This document shows positions 45,787 through 54,247 of a stretch of DNA of 64,000 nt, in pieces; the first letter of the stretch is position 1; each line of letters begins with the position of its first letter. Below the pieces are notes generated by a model. That model made no database searches and had not been told where the DNA came from. It saw only the letters and a program-made list of their open reading frames with translations. The position numbers and the translations under genes are program-made. Location: contig JAHRBS010000001.1 in the NCBI GenBank assembly GCA_024305745.1, positions 2,976,001-3,040,000 of the forward strand. The letters are read 5' to 3'. The DNA comes from Polyporus tsugae (Eukaryota > Basidiomycota > Agaricomycetes > Polyporales > Polyporaceae).

Positions 45787-46318
45787 GAGGTGCGTATCCT
45801 GTCCTTCGTTGATACGTCGAATAAAATCGGAAGCGGACGAGGGCTGATCGCGACGCACCGCAGATGCTGGGCCAGACCGGGGCGCCGGGCTGGGTGACAA
45901 GACCGCGCTCATCACGGACGGCCGCTTCTCCGGGGCCTCGCGCGGGTTCATCATCGGTGAGCACTTTTTCTATAACATCAATCTTAGCCTCGGGGAAACT
46001 CATAGCTCGTGCGCACCATAGGCCACGTCGTCCCGGAGGCGTTCGTCGGGGGCCCGATCGCGCTCGTGGAGGACGGCGACGAGATCGTCATCGACGCGGA
46101 GCAGCGGACGATCGACTGGCTCGTGAACGAGGAGGAGCAGAAACGCCGGCGCGAGAAGTGGGTCCCGCGCGAGTTCCGCGAGAAGCGGGGCGTGCTGTAC
46201 CGCTATGCGCGCGACGTCGCTGTGAGTGTTTTTCTCAAACTGATCAGACGACTGGTCAAAGGACTGACGGATGCGGTGTCTGGCACAGCCCGCCAATGTC
46301 GGGGCCTACACTGATTGA
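45787..46318 (+). pseudogene. ILV3 3' fragment (left arm)
   Basis: Duplicate of the last three exons of the ILV3 gene at 54248-57056. Exon 16 is recognisable ([18 protein letters not shown]) but lacks 11 bp after MLGQT compared with the intact gene, which shifts the frame. Exon 17 ([20 protein letters not shown] through YRYARDVA) and exon 18 (PANVGAYTD, stop at 46316-46318) are undamaged. No promoter or 5' exons, so no dihydroxy-acid dehydratase can be made from it. Confidence 0.9.
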
Positions 46319-46388
46319 GGGGGTTTGGGGGCAGGAGCGGTTGTTGCGAGCGCAGGTAGAAGAGGAAACTGGAAGTCGTGTAATCTTC

Positions 46389-46500
46389 GTATGTACGGTC
46401 GAACTGATGCTACATTTCCTATCGCTACAGGTGATAACGTCCGAGAATGCAGTCGTGAGTATCTTGGATAGCTCGAATATATGGCATGGCGATGTGTTGG
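46389..46500. repeat. about 110-bp repeat, copy 1
   Basis: The stretch around TCCTATCGCTACAGGTGATA recurs in the same orientation at about 49485-49605 (gapped, roughly three of four positions) and, as part of the right arm, inverted at about 54085-54195. The copies thus lie near the outer end of the left arm and just inside the spacer. Confidence 0.65.
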
Positions 46501-46982
46501 GTGACGAGTTTGCGACGGTCACGTCCAACTTTGAGTTCATCGACATACCTCCGGCTTACATTCGCGGATCATGCGTGTACCCTGGGGGCGCCGACTCCCC
46601 CCAAAAAAAGATAACAACTTTGGCACTAGGTGTATATACCAGCTCTTTGTATGAATATCGGCTGGAATCAGTCGAGTTTAATACACTCAGTCAGCTCTCG
46701 GATTGATTCCGTCTATGGGTAAACAACTTCGGCTCGTTCACGGTGGGTCTGTCGAACAACACTAACGCACTGGACAGTTGCAATGACAAAGCAGCAACAA
46801 CAACATACATTGCAGACACTCGAACACTTGATCACTCTCGCTAACACAACGCAGTTAGGAACACATCTACAGGGGATCGGTGCTTGCGACACTGCAGTGA
46901 CCGTGACACGCGACCTGAGCGGGACCTTAGCAACAAAAACATTTGCACAAGACATATCAAACAACTCACACGGACGGCCGCT

Positions 46983-47536
46983 TCAGGCAGTCTTCCAGAG
47001 CAGATACAGATACGTCTTTCCGCGGCCTTTGTTGATGTCGATAGTGTTCCCGCTCCACTCGCCAGGACGGTCGGTCATCTCACTGTCGAGGCGGAGCAGA
47101 GCCACCTCAGTAACCTTGGCCGCTTGCGTGACGTCCTCGATGGGAAGAAGGTAGCGGTAGTCTCCCCCCGCACCCTTGGCGAGGTCGTTCAGCGACTGGT
47201 CGCCGTCCTTCTGGATGGCGACCTCGAAACCCGTGACGGCGGCGCCTCTGTCGGAGGTGTATACAGGGACGAGCCAAACGTACCTAGACGGAATGGATCA
47301 GACGACCTGACACATAGAGAGTGTGTGGGGGCGGAAGGGGGGGATGGATTTGCTCACTTTCCGCCAAACTGGTAGTTGATGTCGTCGTTCTGACTGGTGA
47401 GCTCGCGGACGCGTTCGGCGGGAGCCCCGGACGGCTCATCGCTGTATATGACCTGCGGTGTCGACGTTGTCAGCCGAGTGAGAGGGAGGGAGAACAGAAA
47501 CGGCAGATTCACCTCGATGCTGGAGATAAACTGCAT
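46983..47536 (-). CDS. beta-prism (MABP-like) protein, left copy
   Basis: Exons (complement) 47513-47536, 47358-47452 and 46983-47283, in phase, 139 residues. Intact: ATG, all splice sites and stop are kept. It differs from the right copy by a handful of residues (for example YTSDRG for YTPDRG, PIEDVTQAAK for PIKDVTQEAK). Two motifs, LNDLAKGAGGDYRYLLP and IDINKGRGKTYLYLLWK, resemble the repeated DLNKGAGGxYIYLCY signature of MABP/beta-prism folds. No signal peptide or membrane segment. Function unknown; the fold is inferred. Confidence 0.78.
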
Positions 47537-48779
47537 GGTTCGTGGGGGGGAGGGGGGCTTGAGTCTGAGGGACTTCGTTCGCCACTGGGACCATTTATAT
47601 CTGCAGTTAGCGCGATCCGTCTTGCACCTATTCCGACTCACCATAATGTCCGATGGGTGATTAAATCGTATGCTCGATGATGTCCAGTAGGTTCTGCTAC
47701 TTCCATTGACCAATGAACCCCGTGGTGCACCACGAGCCGTCACCCACTCAAATCGGATGTTGACGGTGAGGTCCCATTCACAGAGATAAACGTCAACTGT
47801 ACAACATGTGGCCAGGGATTCTACCCTTCAGTTGATGAAGGTCCTTCGATCGCGTCCCGGCCGACCTCAAAGAAGCCGAGTTAAGTCCTGACATTCAGAC
47901 GAGAAGGACAAGAAGTGGAGATCTTGGTTACATTTTGAGATTGTGATTTGTTATATCGTGCGATGATAACGTGCCCGTCGGGTGCCAGGATCAAACCCCC
48001 AGACTGCCAAGGGCGACTTATTGCCGGAAGATCAAGGTCTTCCACCCCAGAGGACAGAGCGATGCCGAGGACAACCTCTAGCCGTCGGTCACGGACAAAC
48101 GCGACTTCCCAGAAGCACGATCGCGAGAGTGGCGACCTGTGGCGACCGAACTAGAGGACATGGCACACGGGCCCGGACGATCGCCGGTGTCCCACTGATT
48201 TGCGAGTTCCACTTCCCCTGCGGTCCCTCCGCCATCCGTACGCTGCCTGTGTGGTCGACTTGGCGGGCGTCCCGACGCCTGCCCGTGACGACGCCAATGC
48301 GCCATGCACAAAGGAGCAGCCGCATAAAGTGCAAACACGCGGACACCTCGCCGTTCCATCGAGCACAATGCACTGGGGAAGACGAAGGTACTGGTGACAG
48401 TTGCGCGAACACGAGTCCAGGGTCGGAACCAGCCATCGACTCTGGGAGTCTAGAGTCCCGGAGCCCCAGACTCCCTATCCACACAAGTGACTCTCCGTCA
48501 GTCGATCCCCCACTCGGACCGTACACTCGCCCAACCACAAGTTGGGATCGTGGCCACACGCCAAGGCAACAGAGACGAACTTAAGACGCTCCCACGCCTC
48601 AGCGAGACAGGCCAAGAAGACGAGAGCCACTCGAGCCAGTGGCACAGCCGCCTGCGGCGCGGCTACCACTGGCAGCAGTGGGCTCCGCCCCCGCGGCCTG
48701 CTCCTGTGGCGAGGGGAGTGGAATGGAGCGGAGGGGCAGCCACTTATCGACACGCGGGACGAAGAGGTGAGGTCAATGT
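47537..48779. other. left-arm sequence without a clear gene
   Basis: Shared with the right arm (about 51830-53086 inverted). Long frames are open on both strands around 48.0-48.9 kb because the DNA is GC-rich; none gives a recognised domain. A frame reading GLILAPDGHVIIARYNKS (about 47930-48010 inverted; right copy near 52620-52680) looks protein-like but is isolated. Confidence 0.4.
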
Positions 48780-49330
48780 GCGAGCGAACGTACCGGTGAG
48801 AACGACCGACGTCGTGAAAGCAGGTGAGTCGGCGATATTGTTGTTCCGGTAGTGGGGCTGGCCGACGAACTCGATGACCACATCGAAATCGACGCCCTTC
48901 AAGTTGCCTCCCGTCAGTAGTAGTCGTCTTCACATCCTCGGAAACCTTGTACTTTACGGCGTGCGCCGCTCCATTCAGAAGCCGCGATAACATGCAGAAC
49001 TTCTCCTTGGTGGATGATGATGCCGTGGCCGTCACCGCCTTGCTGGGAAACCAGGAAGCGGATGGTCAGTGCGGAGAGGCATGTTTACCTGGGGAAACTC
49101 ACGCGCCGTAGAGTCGAGACGGTTGGATTAATATTGCTGCAATGCCCCTTCCACTGATGCATAGGCATGGACGAGAACATCGTCGCCCTCAAGGTTGACC
49201 TCTGCAAATACCACCAGAACTTGGAATGCTGCAGAGGATGTCAGCTTCCACTTCCATGGAGGGATTTGTGGAACGGGACATTGCCTGTGCGTACCAGTAC
49301 TATGACAAGGCTTGAGCGCGAAGCTGATTA
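48780..49330 (-). other. coding-like segment, unrecognised (left copy)
   Basis: Reverse-complement copy of the segment at 51301-51830; see that entry. The two copies differ at only a few positions and share the same apparent frameshift, so the break predates the duplication or marks an intron I cannot place. Confidence 0.4.
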
Positions 49331-49370
49331 TATTATATGAGCATACAGTGTGCGTCGAGAACTTACGGGC

Positions 49371-49707
49371 CTCAGGCCAAGTCGGACACCGCCACCACGT
49401 TGAACTTGAACTTCGGAAACGAACCAAGCGGTGCCCCGAACCGATCTCCATGGTTCAACTCGTCCGTCTTGGACCGTTTGATGTTCCTATGTACGATTCA
49501 ACCGATGCTACATATCCTATCGCTACAGGTGATAACCGTCCAAACCTGAGTGCAGTCGTGAGCATCTCGGAATCCGAAAATATGGCAATGTTATGGCGAT
49601 CTAGATATGTCGAGCCTAGGAGAACATGCGCGATCGCAGGAAAGGGAAAGGAGCCTGAGCTGAGCAGGGAACAGAAGGAGGCGGGAAGGGGTAACTCGTT
49701 ATGCTGG
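49371..49707. other. spacer edge with repeat copy 2
   Basis: Contains the second copy of the 110-bp repeat at about 49485-49605. On the minus strand a short frame reads GAPLGSFPKFKFNVVAVSD and then stops (about 49450-49380); it looks like the end of an unrecognised protein. Confidence 0.45.
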
Positions 49708-50529
49708 TTAACCGGAGCTCCGCTTCTGGTACCAATAGTCATCCCGGGCCTTCTCCCCCGGAGGTTTCTGGTTGTCGACGGTGCTTCGAGGGGGGTAGGT
49801 GTCGCGCTTCTCGTCGTGCTCGAGACTCCGGGTGCTCTTGAGGCTGTGCTTCGAGGGTACCCTCACCGGCGCAGATGCTCTGTGCACCATCCCAGACGGC
49901 GCGGACTCGGAGTCCTCCATGGCCCTCAAGTTCACCGTGCTCCCGTACCCCACTGCCTCGCCCGCCTCCGCGTCTTCAGGAAGACGCCCTTCCAACTCGC
50001 GCTCCTCCGTGTGCGTCATCGGCACCGTCCTCGCATGCTTGAGCTCCTCCTCTTCGTCCTCGCCCTTCCCCCTCCCGTCCTTGTCCCCATGCTTGTGCTT
50101 CTTGTCCAGGACGATCTTCTGGCCGGGGGCGACCTGGCCCTTGATGACGGCGGGGTCGGGCGGGATGATGAACGGGTCCTTGAGCTTGGGCGGGTCAAGG
50201 AACTCGCGGTAGCTCGCGAAGCCGGCGGCCTTGGCGCGCCGGGCGCGGCGGTGCCGCTTGTAGAGCCAGTAGATGATGCCGACGATCCACGCGACGCCGA
50301 CGATACCCCCCGAGATCGCCCCGGAGAGGATGGGCGTGAGTGCGCGTTGGCTGCGCGTGCGTTGACAATGAGAGGAACGGTGGTAGTGGTATAGGAGGGG
50401 TTGCCGGTGCTGGTGTCAGCGGAGTTGGAGGCTGGGTGAGTGGAGGGGAGGAACGTACCCGTGTAGTGCGGCCTCGCGCGACTCGGAGGGTGTCATCGCT
50501 CTGGCTACCAGGGTTGGCGTTGTGGGCAT
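49708..50529 (-). CDS. single-pass membrane protein in the spacer
   Basis: Exons (complement) 50459-50529 and 49708-50350 join in phase to 237 residues. Short N-terminal part (MPTTPTLVARAMTPSESRE), one transmembrane helix near residues 30-52 (AISGGIVGVAWIVGIIYWLY), a basic stop-transfer (KRHRRARRAK), and a long hydrophilic tail with an acidic/Lys segment (GRGKGEDEEEELKHA) and a Ser-rich end. No enzyme motif. The short exposed N-terminus suggests a type III topology with a cytosolic tail. It is the only gene in the spacer between the inverted arms and has no copy in the window. Confidence 0.78.
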
Positions 50530-51247
50530 CGCGTTGTGGTAAAGGTCAAGCAGGCCAGAGGCTGTTGGGTTACCACCAGCGTCCCGCTTTGACTTAAAGT
50601 CGCAGAATGACGTCAGGCGAGAAGTGCCAGGATGGGGAGTCCAGGCGAGCGCTGTTGCTTCTGTTAAACGTAGTGTGTATGAAGCAAATGATTTCGCGCA
50701 GTGGGACGAGGGGAGTGTATGCTGGAGAAAGGTCAAGACACTGTCGAGGACGGCGCCTTTTTTGTCAGCGCCAAGTGTGGGGCGTTGGTGGGGCGGCGAA
50801 TAGGTTGAGGCGCCTATCTTATCTAAGAACGTCAACGCTTGATGGCGACTCGGAGATCTTTGTCTTAACCCTCTGATCGACACCCTCGGTGTAAGTGTTT
50901 CTCGCGCACCTCCATGGACCAGGACTCGAAAACACCACGGTTTTTCACCACTGGGAGGAAGTTGTAGAGATGTGGCTGCATCTGGGACCGAGGAACGTCA
51001 AATAGTTCCGCGCGTTGGCAACACAGTACTCACTTAATCATGCACATGTCCATCTGGCGTCAAGAACTGCCTGGCCACGGTTTGCGCAGCGGAAGTGTCC
51101 ATTATGCCCATATCAAGCACTACGATAACTTGAAGAGCATAAGTACCATCTTGTTCTCGGAACTTCCTGGACCAGCTGACTTTACCATCCCAGAACAGCC
51201 TGATGATGCGTCTCTGTGTCTCACACTCTGACTCCGAGTCGTTCCAG
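50530..51247. other. spacer, no gene
   Basis: 5' flank of the spacer gene and DNA up to the right arm. A short plus-strand frame at 51040-51231 is unrecognised. Confidence 0.4.
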
Positions 51248-51300
51248 AGGCCCGTTCAAGAGCTTCCCTACGCACATACGTTCATATAATAATCAACTTC

Positions 51301-51830
51301 GTGCTCAAGCCTTGTCATAGTACTGGTACGCACAGGCAATGTCCCGTTCCACAAATCCCTCCATGGAAGTGGAAGCTGACATCCTCTGCAGCATTCCAAG
51401 TTCTGGTGGTATTTGCAGAGGTCAACCTTGAGGGCGACGATGTTCTCGTCCATGCCGATGCCTCAGTGGAAGGGGCATTGCAGCAATATTAATCCAACCG
51501 TCTCGACTCTACGGCGCGTGAGTTTCCCCGGGTAGCACACGCCTCTCCGCGCTGACCATCCGCTTCCTGGTTTCCCAGCAAGGCGGTGACGGCCACGGCA
51601 TCATCATCCACCAAGGAGAAGTTCTGCATGTTATCGCGGCTTCTGAATGGAGCGGCGCACGCCGTAAAGTACAAGGTTTCCGAGGATGTGAAGACGACTA
51701 CTACTGACGGGAGGCAACTTGAAGGGCGTCGATTTCGATGTGGTCATCGAGTTCGTCGGCCAGTCCCACTACCGGAACAACAATATCGCCGACTCACCTG
51801 CTTTCACGACGTCGGTCGTTCTCACCGGTA
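51301..51830 (+). other. coding-like segment, unrecognised (right copy)
   Basis: Three open stretches look protein-coding: TSSAAFQVLVVFAEVNLEG up to about 51490; after a good GTGAGT..CCCAG intron (51518-51578), NGAAHAVKYKVSEDVKTT; and, one frame over, GNLKGVDFDVVIEFVGQSH through FTTSVVLTG before a GTACGT donor near 51828. The middle and last parts need a one-base shift near 51700. Beta-rich character; no family recognised. Present in both arms. Confidence 0.4.
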
Positions 51831-53086
51831 CGTTCGCTCGCACATTGACCTCACCTCTTCGTCCCGCGTGTCGATAAGTGGCTGCCCCTCCGCTCCATTC
51901 CACTCCCCTCGCCACAGGAGCAGGCCGCGGGGGCGGAGCCCACTGCTGCCAGTGGTAGCCGCGCCGCAGGCGGCTGTGCCACTGGCTCGAGTGGCTCTCG
52001 TCTTCTTGGCCTGTCTCGCTGAGGCGTGGGAGCGTCTCAAGTTCGTCTCTGTTGCCTTGGCGTGTGGCCACGATCCCAACTTGTGGTTGGGCGAGTGTAC
52101 GGTCCGAGTGGGGGATCGACTGACGGAGAGTCACTTGTGTGGATAGGGAGTCTGGGGCTCCGGGACTCTAGACTCCCAGAGTCGATGGCTGGTTCTGACC
52201 CTGGACTCGTGTTCGCGCAACTGTCACCAGTACCTTCGTCTTCCTCAGTGCATTGTGCTCGCTGCAACGGCGAGGTGTCCGCGTGTTTGCACTTTATGCG
52301 GCTGCTCCTTTGTCCATGGTGCATTGGCGTCGTCAGGCAGGCGTCGGGACGCCCGTCAAGTCGGCCACACAGGCAGCGTACGGATGGCGGAGGGACCGCA
52401 GGGGAAGTGGAACTCGCAAATCAGTGGGACACCGGCGATCGTCCGGGCCCGAGTGCCATGTCCTCTAGTTCGGTCGCCACAGGTCGCCACTCTCGCGATC
52501 GTGCTTCTGGGAAGTCGTGTTTGTCCGTGACCGACGGCTAGAGGTTGTCCTCGGCATCGCTCTTTCCTCTGGGGTGGAAGACCTTGATCTTCCGGCAATA
52601 AGTCGCCCTTGGCAGTCTGGGGGTTTGATCCTGGCACCCGACGGGCACGTTATCATCGCACGATATAACAAATCACAATCTCAAAATGTAACCAAGATCT
52701 CCACTTCTTGTCCTTCTCGTCTGAATGTCAAAACTTAACTCGGCTTCTTTGAGGTCGGCCGGGACGCGATCGAAGGACCTTCATCAACTGAAGGGTAGAA
52801 TCCCTGGCCACATGTTTTACAGTTGACGTTTATCTCTGTGATTTAATGGGACCTCACCGTCAACATCCGATTTGAGTGGGTGACGGCTCGTGATGCACCA
52901 CGGGGTTCATTGGTCAATGGAAGTAGCAGAACCTACTGGACATCATCGAGCATACGATTTAATCACCCATCGGACATTATGGTGAGTCGGAATAGGTGCA
53001 AGACGGATCGCGCTAACTGCAGATATAAATGGTCCCAGTGGCGAACGAAGTCCCTCAGACTCAAGCCCCCCTCCCCCCCACGAACC

Positions 53087-53623
53087 ATGCAGTTTATCTC
53101 CAGCATCGAGGTGAATCTGCCGTTTCTGTTCTCCCTCCCTCTCACTCGGCTGACAACGTCGACACCGCAGGTCATATACAGCGATGAGCCGTCCGGGGCT
53201 CCCGCCGAACGCGTCCGCGAGCTCACCAGTCAGAACGACGACATCAACTACCAGTTTGGCGGAAAGTGAGCAACCCCCGCCCCCACTCTCTATGCGTTCG
53301 TCGTCTGATCCATTCCGTCTAGGTACGTCTGGCTCGTCCCTGTGTACACCCCCGACAGAGGCGCCGCCGTCATTGGTTTCGAGATCGCCATCCAGAAGGA
53401 CGGCGACCAGTCGCTGAACGACCTCGCCAAGGGTGCGGGGGGAGACTACCGCTACCTTCTTCCCATCAAGGATGTCACGCAAGAGGCCAAGGTTACTGAG
53501 GTGGCTCTGCTCCGCCTCGACAGTGAGATGACCGACCGTCCTGGCGAGTGGAGCGGGAACACTATCGACATCAACAAAGGCCGCGGAAAGACGTATCTGT
53601 ATCTGCTCTGGAAGACTGCCTGA
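53087..53623 (+). CDS. beta-prism (MABP-like) protein, right copy
   Basis: Exons 53087-53110, 53171-53265 and 53323-53623, in phase, 139 residues. The sequence begins MQFISSIEVIYSDEPSGAPA, has WLVPVYTPDRGAAVIGFEIA, then LNDLAKGAGGDYRYLLP, and ends with IDINKGRGKTYLYLLWKTA. The two Gly-Gly/Gly-Arg-Gly motifs, each followed by an aromatic-Leu strand, recall the pseudo-threefold beta-prism of MABP domains, which in other proteins bind membranes or lipids. Stand-alone, no targeting signal. It converges on ILV3. Alternative: another small beta-rich family with a chance motif. Confidence 0.8.
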
Positions 53624-54247
53624 AGCGGGCGTGCATGTGAGTTGTTTGATATGTCTTGTGCAAATGTTTTTGTTGCTAAGGTCCCGCTCAGGTCGCGCGT
53701 CACGGTCACTGCAGTGTCGCAAGCACCGATCCCCTGTAGATGTGTTCCTAACTGCGTTGTGTTAGCGAGAGTGATCAAGTGTTCGAGTGTCTGCAATGTA
53801 TGTTGTTGTTGCTGCTTTGTCATTGCAACTGTCCAGTGCGTTAGTGTTGTTCGACAGACCCACCGTGAACGAGCCGAAGTTGTTTACCCATAGACGGAAT
53901 CAATCCGAGAGCTGATTGAGTGTATTGAAATCGACTGATCCCAGCCGATATCCATACAAAGAGCTGGTATATACACCTAGTGCTAGAGTTGTTATCTTAT
54001 TTTTTGGGGGATTCGGCGCTCTCAGGGTACACCCATGATCCGCGAATGTAAGCCGGAGGTATATCGATGACCATCGCCATGCCATATATTCGAGCTATCC
54101 AACATGCTCACGACTGCATTCTCGGACGTTATCGCCTGTAGCGATAGGAAATGTAGCATCAGTTCGACCGTACATACGAAGATTACACGACTTCCAGTTT
54201 CCTCTTCTACCTGCGCTTGCAACAACCGCTCCTGCCCCCAAACCCCC

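Larger units (their letters stand above)
45787..49370. repeat. inverted duplication, left arm
   Basis: About 3.58 kb matching, in reverse complement, the segment 51248-54788. The outer edge is sharp: homology starts at the last bases of the ILV3 exon that ends in GMPE (GAG then GTGCGTATCC). Protein frames shared by the two arms differ at only a few positions per hundred residues. One 46-bp stretch near 46497-46543 is absent from the right arm, and one 11-bp deletion lies in the ILV3 part. At the inner edge (about 49300-49370) similarity fades gradually. Confidence 0.92.

Noticed and set aside
45864..46706. 280-codon frame over the left ILV3 fragment
   Set aside because: Ignores the ILV3 introns and follows a shifted frame; exon-by-exon reading gives ILV3 instead.
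49312..50394. 360-codon plus-strand frame in the spacer
   Set aside because: Antisense of the membrane-protein gene; the minus strand has start, splice sites and a transmembrane helix.
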